NCBI GenBank assembly: GCA_013423325.1
Contig: BLJB01000067.1
Location: 1-64,000 of the forward strand
Reading direction: 5' to 3'
From: Usnea hakonensis
Taxonomy: Eukaryota; Ascomycota; Lecanoromycetes; Lecanorales; Parmeliaceae
DNA: 64,000 nucleotides
The notes beneath the pieces are model-generated. The model did no database searches. It had not been told where the DNA came from and worked only from the letters and a program-made list of their open reading frames with translations. Position 1 is the first letter of the stretch. Every line of letters begins with the position of its first letter. Positions 32,187-42,367 of this stretch are shown piece by piece. The translations under genes and the position numbers were made by a program.

Positions 32187-33631
32187 CTAGAGCTTTGTCG
32201 CTTTGGGTCGTGACGCACTCATCGGTAACTTGACAGCATCGACCCACAGACGACTCATTCGAAGCCTGCCGTCATCCGACTTCTTACTCTCGTAGTCACG
32301 GACAATCGTTTCTTCAGTCATCCACTGTTCAAGCCACTTTTTGATCCAACCAGCCGTGACATTTGCAGATTCATTCGGCTTCTCAAAGACCACAAGATGA
32401 CCAGATCCCTGCAGAACCGCTTTCTCTACCTTTGCCTCTGCCACGCCTCCATTGCCACCGACACCAATGCCAGTCATGCTGAGCTTTTTCTCTTGGAATT
32501 TCGGTAGGGATAACGGACTTTTGGCGCCGAAGACGTATAGCACGCTGGGGCGGATGTAGGGCAGATTTCTCATAGTAATGAGGCACTCAGGCCGAGCAGC
32601 AAGCTGCGGCAACTCGGCTATAGGGTCCCAGTCAGGGAGCAGGAGTCGATCGAGTCCAGATTGCTTTGGTTCAAAATTGATTTGCGCGTAGGCCCACGCT
32701 TCTTGGTGTTTGCTCGTAGTCAAAGTGACAGAATCTGGAGAAATGGGCTCGGTTCGACTTGTGTCGTAAAGGGCGGTGGGCACTGCCCGTAGACCGTACT
32801 GTAGGAATCTATCGAGGGCGCGTTGGTCCCATGTCGCGAAAGCCTTTCGCAAGGATGCCTCAGCTTTAGCTCGCGTATCCCAGATATCACGTCGAAGGGT
32901 AGACGGGAGCGCCGGATTGGACTCGCTAGGACTTTCGTCCAATATGACAGGCTCAATGAGTATTGCTGTGGACAGAAGACGGGGATGCATGATGGCCAGA
33001 TTGGCCCTGAACTTCTTGTTACTGACATTTTCCCGGCCTTGATTCACGGACCTACAGCTGCGCACATCCCATACTATGAGCGATCCCAATTATAGGCCGA
33101 GGCATTACATCTCGAAAATGATTGATCATAGAGAGAAGATCACGAGAGTGGTCAAACCAGGATGCTAGATAGACTCCTGTTAGAAGGTTGCGCAGTGAAG
33201 GGAGGAATTCGACATGCTGCTATCTCCCTGAATGTTTTCATTCAACACCCCACTAGCACCCTGATTCGAACAGTCTGCCACCCAAATACCGCGCACATGC
33301 ACGTCGCGAGACCGTAAATGGGAGTACAGCTCGTCCCAAAATGGTTCATAGGTCTCCTGAGACCACATTTAGCACATATCTTGTGGGCGGATTGCCTTGG
33401 TCTAAGGTTTGCCGCGAGTGCCAGTCCGCAATTGACCTTTGGGAACCCATTCCCATGCGCACCTATAATTGTCAAGGGTCTGTGTCGAGGACGGTCCGGC
33501 TGGTTGATCGGTATATATTGCTTAATGCAAAGCTGCAATACGTCTTCTTGGTTATGCTTCGTCGCATTCGGATATTCCCTGATGTGCTGCCCTGGAATGA
33601 CATGCTCAACGACGTTAAACACTGGGGCCAT
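32187..33631 (-). CDS. AKT2-like alpha/beta hydrolase, likely peroxisomal
   Basis: Four exons (33631-33437, 33356-33221, 33164-33056, 33006-32187) give about 419 residues. The order FNVVEHVIPGQHIREYP, IGAHGNGFPK, YEPFWDELY, IRGIW-like VRGIWVADCSNQGASG, WFDHSRDLL, then IGIAHSMG and MHPRLLSTAILIEPV matches the family of the Alternaria AKT2 toxin-biosynthesis hydrolase and related fungal proteins. The nucleophile Ser sits in AHSMG rather than the usual GHSMG. The likely catalytic His is in QGSGHLVVFEKP. The C-terminus ends in TKL, a weak peroxisomal PTS1-like signal. The exon 2/3 junction only keeps frame with a GC-AG intron (33220-33165), so that border is tentative. Substrate unknown; a toxin role must not be assumed from family name. 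Confidence 0.78.
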
Positions 33632-33899
33632 GACCAAGTATATTGGTTTCGCAGTCTACTACTATCGCTCTGGTATGATCTCTGCTGGAACCTAGCAGCG
33701 CCGGTAGATTTACTATCGTGTTGCTGGATGGACGTCATAGCTGAAAAGTAAGCGCGATCAGGAGCCGTACCTAAGGTATCTAGGCTTACAGTTCATCGGG
33801 GGTCCGATTTAGTGAGTGGGGGTCTAAAAAAGGTTTGCTCCCGGTATCCTTCCTCCCGTCTCTAACTCGATAGCGCCTCCTCCGGAAAGGACAGTATGT

Positions 33900-34345
33900 T
33901 GTAGACCTACTAATCGTCCCACAGACTTAGCAACCCGAAGAATATTCCGTCCGTCGTTCAACTTTCTGATTTTATTTTCAAGAAGCCCTTTGTCTTTTCG
34001 CCGATGGAAGTTTATATGCGATTGCGGCCGTCTCGACGTCGGACAAGCTACTCACGGTGATGGGAGATAGTACCTTCTCCAAGCCGCGAACAATGTGTTG
34101 CTCTACCGCTTGTGTCGTGACATTGTCGATGAAGGCTGCTAAGAGAGTAGAGTCAGTAAGTCATCACTGACCAGAGGGGTGCGTGGTCCACTAACCTTAT
34201 GGATGGACAACGGACAGATTATGACTGGGAAACGTGGTATCATAATACGCAAAGACCGCACAGGAAGCCGACGCCTCGAGCCCTACCGGATGATCCCCTC
34301 CACGGCGAATCAGTAGATATGATGGGAATGGAATGCCGAACCCAC
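33900..34345 (-). pseudogene. Decayed C-terminus of a dynamin-like GTPase (GED)
   Basis: Minus-strand translation gives AVFAYYDTTF, then after an intron-like gap FIDNVTTQAVEQHIVRGLEK and VLSP, then SLSDVETAAIAY and SAKRQR. This is the order of the GTPase effector domain of fungal dynamin-like proteins. After KRQR the frame meets a stop, but shifting one base restores LLENKIRKLNDGRNILR, the expected helix at the C-terminus. No GTPase domain is found upstream before 35086. It looks like a truncated, frameshifted relic. Alternative: a 3' exon set of a rearranged gene. Confidence 0.5.
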
Positions 34346-35086
34346 CTCTTGGAATTGACATATCTTGCAGGCATCTTCTGGGCCTAATCTGACAACCATC
34401 ACACTGAATTTAAGTAGTCTTTCCTATTTTCTTCTTCGGTTGCGAATGGCCTGCTTCTCCACCGGAGTGATAATGCGTAAGTAAAACCCCAAAAGTCAGG
34501 ACGGGTCCCGAATGAAAAGGGCTTGACATATGATAGGCTGTACAGAATAGACAGGTGCACACTTAGAGCACTTGACATCATTCCAAATCTGATCGTGAGT
34601 ATTACCCAATGAAAGACTCTAAGGAGCCTCAATGACTGTTTGATTCCTCAAAGCTTCAGCGTCGCCGTTCGAAAGCCCACTTTTTCATTCTTTGACTACA
34701 TGGTATAATACAAACATCTCTCACCCAACATTATCCATCAGCTTCTGTGCTTTTCGCTGATGTTTGCACTCGAAAATCCCCCGCTGGCATTAATACATCG
34801 TTCCTTAGATTTACGCAAGATATAAAAGATAAAAAGACGTTGCAGAAGATATTGCATTCGCGAAAATACATGCTTTCTCCAATGTCACTAAGAACTACAT
34901 CGCTTCTTCGCCGGAGATCTGATCATGTACAGTCATATCTCCCAATAATAACACGGTTTTCGCCCAGGGTACTTTTGCGCATGGCTTTCAGCCTTTAACA
35001 ATAGGACGTATGCAAGCTACTCGAACCCCACCCATATTTCGCTTCTTCATTGCGCAAGCAAGTCAAAACTGGAAACAGAGTCCGCC
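34346..35086. other. Intergenic, no gene recognised
   Basis: About 740 bases between the dynamin relic and the HET gene, with only short unsupported frames. A decayed upstream part of the dynamin-like gene could be hidden here, but I could not read one. Confidence 0.4.
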
Positions 35087-37451
35087 TCAGCCCAAAGTAA
35101 CATCGACCCATTCCAATTTCTGACCCTCCCACACTTCACGGAGAATCCTCCCGAGTGCTCTTCGATAAGCAATGCCGTTCTTCCACTCGATCCACATGAC
35201 ATTATAAAACTCATACAAGCCCTTAGTAATAGGCCGCTCCTCAAGCAGCCACTCATCAAGACCCGGCTCCTCCTTTCTCGATCCATCAGCATAGCCCCTG
35301 GACAATGCGATAAACTCCAAGGGACGCGACTCGGGAATAGTACCAGCTTTGTCCAGTCGAACGGAAGCAAGGGTCTCTTTGTTTGGTACACGAAGTATCC
35401 CCACCCAGGCACCATTCAGATCGCGAATTGGAACACAGAGGAACCAGACTCCAAAGACCCGTCTCCCAATGTGGAACCAGGCTCGGCATGTGCAAGTGAA
35501 AAGCAACGGTGCTGGATGCGGTACCATTGATTCTGTCTTTTGATCTCGAAGTGGTATCGGATACCAAAACTGTCTTTGAGGAAACAATCTGTGCGTATAA
35601 TAAAAGCGACTATCTTGATGCGGTGCTAGGCCGTCTTCACGGTCTCCATACTGATTTAAATGATGTTCGTGACGAGACCAGCCATCGTGTAGCAGCTCTT
35701 CCGGACCCCGCAGGTAAGTTTTGAAGGTCAGCCAATTACTCAATATAGGTCTACGTTCCGAACGAGTCCTGTCAATGCTGTACCATTGAATTATAGGTAT
35801 CGTCCTCCGTGACGTTTGACAACCTTTTACGTAGTCACAGCCACTTTCCCAGGTCCATGGATCTACTTCACCCTGCCAACCAGCCCAAGACCAACTGGGT
35901 AAGCAGCTGTCTGTCGAGCGTACTCCTGAAGAGATCCGTCTTTCTATATTTCTCCAGGGTTGCCAGAGAAGCGCGACGTCAAAGAACATCTCTGGCAGTC
36001 CGCAATTGAATCCGCCGGAATAGATTCGGGACAATTGGGTGGTTACACCAGCAAATGCTGCTATGGCATCCTCTGCATGGGTGAGATCTTTGTTATTGTA
36101 AGCGCTCACAAGTTTGCCGTATCCGCTAAGATTGGGAAAGGGAACGGCGAGCTCAGACTGGTATCTTGTGATGTACGTCCACTGCTTCTTGAGTGGAACA
36201 CACGCTGGTGGGCCGTCCATTTCATAAACGTCCTCGTACCATACTGCATGGTCACATTCCCAGCGTACGGTATCAGCCTCGAAGATTAATCGCCGACGTG
36301 AATACAGGTGTTCTTGGAAAGTCCAACATCTTCTGTGCCACGGGCTATCATTTTCAAGAGCGTCAGGTTGAGAGAATTGACGCTCTATTAACTTTTCACC
36401 TTTCGTAAGCCTCCAGACCTCTTGATCAAGATCCCTGGGACGAGAAAAGTCCCTGAAGCCTCTCAGTCCGTACTCCGCGTTAGACCCTTGCGCAGCGATG
36501 ATAGTGACACAAGCTTTTGCATAAATAGCAGACATGTTGTTGAGCTGCATTTGTCTCGTTGAGTGGTCGTCTTGCAGTATGCAAAGGGAGTCTACCCATA
36601 GATACCGTTCTTGAATGAGTTCTACAACTCGCATCGCATCTTTAATGGTCTCTGGTAGGTCACCACAGAATCTCTCGCTACTCAAGGCATTGTCGAGTTG
36701 CAATTGTTCAATATTGGTGCTGATCGTCATCAGACACTTCTTTTGACCCCAAACATAGCTTAAGGCGACGTATGTCTTGTCTGAACGAGCAGGTACAAGG
36801 CAACGTCGCCAGGTATCTATGAGCCAGCTCGGATAATGAGATGGGCGACTATCATTAATAGAAGCAGGATCCCAGCAATGCTCGCCGTGATCTTTATCAC
36901 ACCTTTGTTTCCAGCGTTTAAGAAGGTGCGAATCGATCCAGTCAGAGTCTAGAACTCGGCCCCGGCCGGTATGATTTGGCCGAGACGTGCACCTTACCAG
37001 CTCAAAAGGTTGCCATATTGTATTATCTGTGAAGACCGACACGGATGTTCCGCGTGGTTTTTTCAACAGAGATAGCTGGACACGTTCCAGATTCTCATGA
37101 TAACCAGGATGGCCAATCAGAGCATTTCTATTGAAAATTTGAGCATGGGCGGTACATTCCCCAGTAATGACTTTCGAAACGGTGCCAAGTTCGATAGAAG
37201 CGCTTTGGTGGGCAGGTAATTGGAGCAAGGAAAGAATTTTGCGACACACAGGACAGGCTGAGGAGCTTGCTTTAAGAGGTCCAAATTAGCGAAGTTCACG
37301 TTGATAGTATATCTACCAATTCATGGAGCATACCAGAGCGTTCAATTCGCGAGATACTACGCTCTACACGGAAATCTTTCTTGAGAGGAGGCGCATTGGC
37401 GAGATGATATCGTATTGATAGCACCTCTGGACTTGGAGGTGAGGTTGTCAT
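35087..37451 (-). CDS. Heterokaryon incompatibility (HET) domain protein
   Basis: Two exons (37451-37334, 37269-35087) give about 766 residues. The GTATGC donor and AAAG acceptor restore SSSACPVCRKILSLL at the junction, the Cys-rich N-terminus typical of this group. The HET domain is complete: YVALSYVWGQKK near residue 210, then ERYLWVDSLCILQDD, then SPWHRRCWTFQEHLYSRR. A variable C-terminal half with many Trp (PSWSWAGWQGEVDPW) follows, as usual. HET proteins trigger regulated cell death on nonself recognition in filamentous ascomycetes; most genomic copies are uncharacterised. An alternative ATG at 37517 would add 22 mainly hydrophobic residues. Confidence 0.87.
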
Positions 37452-38344
37452 ATTAAAGAATGGCAAAAACAGTAGTATGGTAATGAATCTAGGGATGTCG
37501 AGCCAAGTTACGACCATGAAAGTCTACCTGAATCCCTCCATCGCAGCCAGTACTGAGCGCTGCACAGCCATTGACTTATAATTTCAAAGGCAACTCGTTG
37601 CGAGTTTCCCGATATGAGCTGCCAAAATTAGTCTCCAGTATTGAAAGGTCCTGTGGGGGATCACATTCACTCGGAAAACTATTTACCCACCAAGCCCAAT
37701 CGATGGAATTTATAGCTTTCAAGTATTTCTTCTTCTACAGTAGTAATCTATTAGTTTCTTATACCAGTAATTCCTGTTATTATATCTAGAGTCGAAGACT
37801 GGGCTTAATAGAAGTCTCGATCTCTAAGATTATCTTACTTTTTTTTTCGATCTCTTTTAAGGTTTATTCAAGATTTAATTTTTACTAATCAAAGATTTAC
37901 TGTGATTGGTCTACGAGGAGGTACACTCCTTGGAAGTTGCTCTTATATCCGTAGGGCTAGATATCGTGCCTATCTAATACTGAAACGCCTCGCGGCATTA
38001 GTCACCTTGCCTTAAAAGGAAGGCCAGAACCTCAGGTTCGTACGAGAACACCGCTCTCATGGCGCATTTGCCTCGCAAGGCGACGCTTTCATCAGCCCTG
38101 ACAGTCGACGGCTCCTCTGCACGCAATATTGTATTTTCTTCGAGATCTCTTAAGTACTAGATGGACAGGCCAATAGGCAAATAACCTTCTTCCTTATCGC
38201 GTCTGGATATTGGTGCATCATCGTCCAACCTATGATGTTCCCTATGACAATTTGGCAGCAGTCCATCGGTTTTGATGTGACAGCAGTTTCACCTTTACAT
38301 ACGCTCCACTCTTCAATCGTCTTAAGGATTGTTGTATGTTTTTT
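37452..38344. other. Intergenic, no gene recognised
   Basis: About 890 bases. The centre (37787-37890) is T-rich and may be an old repeat remnant; the rest has ordinary composition. No coding support. Confidence 0.4.
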
Positions 38345-39703
38345 TTAGGCCCGAGTCCTAGACATCCATCCATACTTCAAACCTCGAACACAGAACAAGC
38401 ATATTCCACATGCCATGATCAAAGATCCAGCCCATAGCTGTAGACCGCTCCAGCCACAGCTAGTCAAAAGAGCCCCTGCAACGGGACTCCCGATCAGCAA
38501 ACCAGCACCTCCAGACGCCAGGGCCATTCCAAGCCGCGTTCCAATGGCGTCGGCAGAGTCTGATAGCTCAACCGTGATGGGTCCTAACAGCGATACCAAA
38601 GACGCCGAGGAAAACCCATAGACCACCGAGAATACTATCAGACCTGCCGAACTATGGACACTCATCCAACAGAAGGCCAGCACCCCGGTCACGAGAATGA
38701 AGGGAAGGTAGAAGTTCAATGGTCCAGACTTGTCGGCTAGGTAATTAGGACCCAGGCGTCCAAGTGCAGCTCCCGCGTTGGCTATAGCGATTGTGTATGA
38801 TGCCAAGTTTTCACTCATATGGCATTTTTGCACGGCGTAAAGCTCAACATAGAAGTACAGAACATAGAGACCCATGAAACCAAAGCACAAGCTAAGACAG
38901 AAGAACATGAAGGGAACATCTTGGAAGGAGTCCTTGTCGTAAACTTTCCTTCTTTTCGGCGGTGGCTCTTTACGCGATTTTATCCCGGCAACAGTGATTG
39001 TTGAAGTTCCAAGCATGATGAAAGCTATAATGCGGATCGCCCACCTAAAACCTAGTGAAGGCTCGAGCCGAACAAAGATAATAGGGTAGACGATGGATCC
39101 TAGTGAGATGGTCAAATATTAGAACAGCATCATGCAGTTGAGTTTTTCCCAGAACATACCGATGCTGCTCCCGGCTGCCACTATACCCGATGCCAGAGCT
39201 TTATTCCGAGAGAAGTATTGTGGCACAATTGCAATGCTAGGAAGGAACAATAGGCCATTGCCAATCCCCACCACTATTCCTTGTGCGAGAACGAATTGCC
39301 AATATTTGGAGCAGATGCTCGCCATCATCGTTCCAAAGACTATTGCCAACGTGCCAGTGTTCACAAGGGAATGCAAGTATCCCAAATCGTAAAGTGGACC
39401 TGTGACTATGCAGGTGAGGAGCATGAGGGATCCCTGCAAAGATCCAATCCACGAAATGTTCGATCCAGAGATGGATCTCAATGGCCCTTGTGTATAAAAG
39501 CCTTGAAAGACTCCAAAAGAGTTGAAGAGTCCTGCGGTGTTCATGAATATGAAGAAGGCGGCGGTAACTTGCAGCCAGGCTTGAAAGCCACCGTCGGGGA
39601 CATCGTCGAACATGAATTGGGCGGGTTCCGTGGTGCCCTCAAGATCAAGCGAGCATTTCTCCCTATGCAGATCGACATCTGTTGGTGAAGATTGAGAAGT
39701 CAT
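38345..39703 (-). CDS. MFS transporter, monocarboxylate (MCT) type
   Basis: Two exons (39703-39160, 39099-38345) give 432 residues. After a short acidic N-terminus the motif DVPDGGFQAWLQVTAAF is the signature of fungal monocarboxylate-porter-like MFS proteins. Twelve helices follow, including GIGNGLLFLPSIAIV and PQYFSRNKALASGIVAAGSS around the exon junction (SSIG/SIVYP). A cytoplasmic loop SRKEPPPKRRKVY separates the two halves. Plasma-membrane uptake or export of small organic acids or metabolites is a family-level inference. It is divergently transcribed from a PSD-like decarboxylase 436 bases away, suggesting co-regulation. Confidence 0.88.
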
Positions 39704-40139
39704 AGCGACTTGGGCGAAATCAAGGTAGGGCTATGAGCTAGAAGTTTTGTTGTTCTTAGAACGTGAACGCTCTCCAGCTGGAAAGTAGTAATGGCTAACT
39801 TACCTCGGTACAGTCACCGTGAAATTACCGGTAAGGTTTTATCAGTCGTCTCAAGGCCCACTTTACCTATACTTCAGTATTGTACGGTTAAGAGGGGTTT
39901 GATAAGAGATTGTGTTATGCGCCTTTCCGTGCTTGTCTCGGATAATGCCCCAAATTGGGGCCGCCTTCCGAAAATAGGGCTAGGGCTTGTTACGCATTAG
40001 ATGACTAAGGGGCATCTTGTACAAGTGACACTGTCACACTGACCCTGAGTTGTATTCGGTACCCACGAGAGATCCCAACGTCCATTCAGTCATACATTCA
40101 AAGCCCTGGCTCCCAGTCCGTCGACGAGTCTAGCCGAAG
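39704..40139. promoter_or_regulatory. Shared bidirectional promoter region (inferred)
   Basis: 436 bases between the ATGs of the divergent MFS and PSD-like genes. The spacing is compatible with shared control. No specific factor site is convincing. Confidence 0.4.
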
Positions 40140-41333
40140 ATGGCAGACATTTCACTCAGGCAACCAGAGATATTCCACCATCCTGTCGTACAAGAATTAT
40201 GTGACTGGGTCGATGCCTCCCCAGATCGTCGGAGGGGTTTCACCGAGGCCGTTTCCGCCGCCATATCCAAGGGTATCGCGGACATGGAAGACATTCGCAG
40301 CTTGTCTGACTGGTTTAGCTTCCTTGACTCCCTACTATTGTGGATCCCAAGCGAATCTGCTGATGCGACTAAGATCTTCAATCGCTTTTGCAAGCTCTAT
40401 TTCGTCCTCGATCAGCCTCCGATCTTTCTATACCAGAGCCCTGTCACTCCGAATTCTTCCAAAGAACTCTCTTTCGTGTCCGGCTGGATTACTCGATTCA
40501 ACAATACCTTCGGGGCCTTCATGGATACGCCGGCATCGCTCACGCCAGAGACTCTGGCCACATTCGAAGCCAACCCTAAATTCCGCCTGTCAGAGTATTT
40601 ACCACCACGCGGCGGCTGGCGAACCTTCAACGAGTTTTTTGCCCGGCAATTCAAACCAGGGTACCGGCCAATAGCAGCGATTGAGGATTCTACTGTGTTA
40701 GTCAGTCCTGTTGATTTCGCCCTTGGTGAACAGCTGGAGATCTCTCCTTCGTCGACTCTCACGACAAAAGGTCTCACATGGAATATCAGCGAATTGTTGG
40801 CCGATAGCGCTTTCAAAGACTGTTTCGGAGGTGGGATATGGATGCATGGGTTCATTTCAGAGAGCGACTATCACCGATTTCACACCCCGGTTGGCGGCAA
40901 AGTAGTGGAAGCGCGGATTGTGTCAGGACAACATTATGCACTGATCGATACACTGGACTTGGAAACAGAATCGGGTGCTTCGAAGGGTGGTGATATGGAT
41001 GGGAAGAAAAGGATCTTTCGCAAGCGACGGGTTTTCTATACGCCCAATGAGCCTGGATATCAGTTTGTTCAAAGACGCGGGCTTGTAATCCTTGAGACGA
41101 AGATAGGAATGGTTGCAATATTGCCGGTAGGTATGTCAGTGGTATCTTCTATCATCTTGACTGCAGAAGAGGGTGTTACCCTGCGCAAAGGCGAGGAGCT
41201 CGGATACTTCCAATTTGGAGGCTCCGATATTGTCCTCATGTTCGAGTCGAAGGCAAAGGTCAACATGACTGCAGGTTTTGGGATACACTATAAAATGGGA
41301 GAACAGATTGGGAAAGTGGAAAACTTGCCTTGA
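40140..41333 (+). CDS. Phosphatidylserine decarboxylase-family protein (soluble)
   Basis: Single exon, 397 residues. The N-terminal region (about 15-150) resembles the PSDC-type extension found in fungal paralogues, and the C-terminal region is the PSD catalytic domain. Seen: FNEFFARQFKPGYRPI, VSPVDFALGE (Asp of the autoprocessing triad), WMHGFISESDYHRFHTPVGG (His region), and FQFGGSDIVLMFE, where the chain would self-cleave before Ser to form the pyruvoyl group. The usual LGST is replaced by GGSD. There is no membrane helix or mitochondrial presequence, unlike Psd1. Soluble paralogues of this kind include amino-acid decarboxylases such as PsiD; substrate here is unknown. Divergent from an MFS transporter. 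Confidence 0.85.
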   Translation: MADISLRQPEIFHHPVVQELCDWVDASPDRRRGFTEAVSAAISKGIADMEDIRSLSDWFSFLDSLLLWIPSESADATKIFNRFCKLYFVLDQPPIFLYQSPVTPNSSKELSFVSGWITRFNNTFGAFMDTPASLTPETLATFEANPKFRLSEYLPPRGGWRTFNEFFARQFKPGYRPIAAIEDSTVLVSPVDFALGEQLEISPSSTLTTKGLTWNISELLADSAFKDCFGGGIWMHGFISESDYHRFHTPVGGKVVEARIVSGQHYALIDTLDLETESGASKGGDMDGKKRIFRKRRVFYTPNEPGYQFVQRRGLVILETKIGMVAILPVGMSVVSSIILTAEEGVTLRKGEELGYFQFGGSDIVLMFESKAKVNMTAGFGIHYKMGEQIGKVENLP

Positions 41334-41392
41334 GGGCATTGAAAAATGGGAGTCCCAATTGGGAAGGTGGAAAATCTGTCTTAATGGCATCG
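41292..41392 (+). repeat. 51-bp tandem duplication over the PSD-like stop codon
   Basis: 41292-41341 and 41343-41392 are imperfect tandem copies. Both read AAAATGGGAG...ATTGGGAA, then GTGGAAAA, CTTG or CTGT, and GGCAT. The first copy encodes the last residues and the stop of the decarboxylase; the second lies in the 3' UTR. Several substitutions separate them, so the duplication is not recent. Confidence 0.7.
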
Positions 41393-41570
41393 ATGAGGAC
41401 AAAAGTGAAGTTCATTGAGCCTGGGAACTACAGCATTGATAGCTATAATTCGATCTGCATGCGATCATACTTGTACATCCAACACGTATAAACTCCTTAC
41501 TAGCCGCTCATCAGCCTCTTGATATCGCCGAAAATTTCAGGGTACGCGCGACCGCAGACCATGGCGTCGG

Positions 41571-41926
41571 CAAGGCTCCCGACGGCTGAACCACGAACCA
41601 GCTAACTAATAGTTGAACCAGTTCAATTTGGTAGTTAGTTGGTTGGTTCCTACCATATATAAGTAGTTAGTGGACTGGTTCATAGTTGGTTCGGATCAAT
41701 GATAATCCGACACGGCTTGGCATGGATCTGTCCCTCAGCCCTACAAAGCCAGCTAAGCCATTTTGGGTTAGCTGATTACTTTGATCGTTTCGGGTTAGAT
41801 TACTAACTACGACGCTTAATACAGCGATTTTTGAACCGTTCAACTACTGGTTCAACGGTTTGTATATGGCCTCATTTGAACCAGTTCAGGCTTTTTGAAC
41901 CAACGGTTCAACCGTCGGGAGCCTTG
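41571..41926. mobile_element. 356-bp MITE-like element, CAAGGCTCCCGACGG termini
   Basis: Terminal inverted repeats CAAGGCTCCCGACGG followed by CTGAACC (left) and TTGAACC (right) bound a non-coding 356-bp sequence. Inside, GAACCAGTTCAA-like palindromic motifs recur several times, so the whole element can fold extensively. No transposase frame. No clear target duplication; the flanks are GGCGTCGG on the left and TTAATAAT on the right. Superfamily uncertain. Confidence 0.65.
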
Positions 41927-42105
41927 TTAATAATAATGATGGCGACCATCAAAACCAGACTTCCTCCAAAGTACAATCACTTATAAATTCACGAATTCCT
42001 CTTTTAGGTACAGAAGCTTCGTTGCGAGTTTATCTTAGATATGTAAGGTAGGTCTAAATGGCCGTCCTATAGAACTTCCTCTTCTCTTTAAAAGTAGCAA
42101 GACTA

Positions 42106-42367
42106 TCCCATAGATTAGTAGGGTTTAATATTCATAGAAAACAGTCCCTTTTTTTAACTCGCTAGCCTTTAATAACAACCACCTTTCTTAAAAATTACTC
42201 AACCTAAAACTTGTTCCATTTAGGAAGATCTGTAATTTTGTTACCAAAAGTTTTATCTAAAGACGTAGTCTTGAAAATCTTCAATTCACTGCTAAAAGAA
42301 TTTTTGGCGTGCTCCATTTACCAATCCATAGGATACGCCCACCTCATCATTCCCTGCGAGGGTGGGA
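42106..42367 (+). mobile_element. Degraded 262-bp TA-flanked MITE (copy 1)
   Basis: The ends are TCCCAT... and ...GTGGGA, flanked by TA on both sides. Internal sequence aligns over most of its length to the copy at 48625-49865 in inverted orientation. For example, TAACTCGCT, CTTTAATAA, GAAGATCT and TAATTTTGT occur in the same order. Length is 262 bp against 263 bp for the other copy after removal of its insertion. It is strongly diverged and T-rich. Confidence 0.65.

Noticed and set aside
33260..33290. TTCGAA-type sequence resembling a tRNA B box
   Set aside because: It lies in a coding exon of the alpha/beta hydrolase and no A box or cloverleaf can be drawn; the same test failed near 1355. 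No tRNA or rRNA gene was found in the window.
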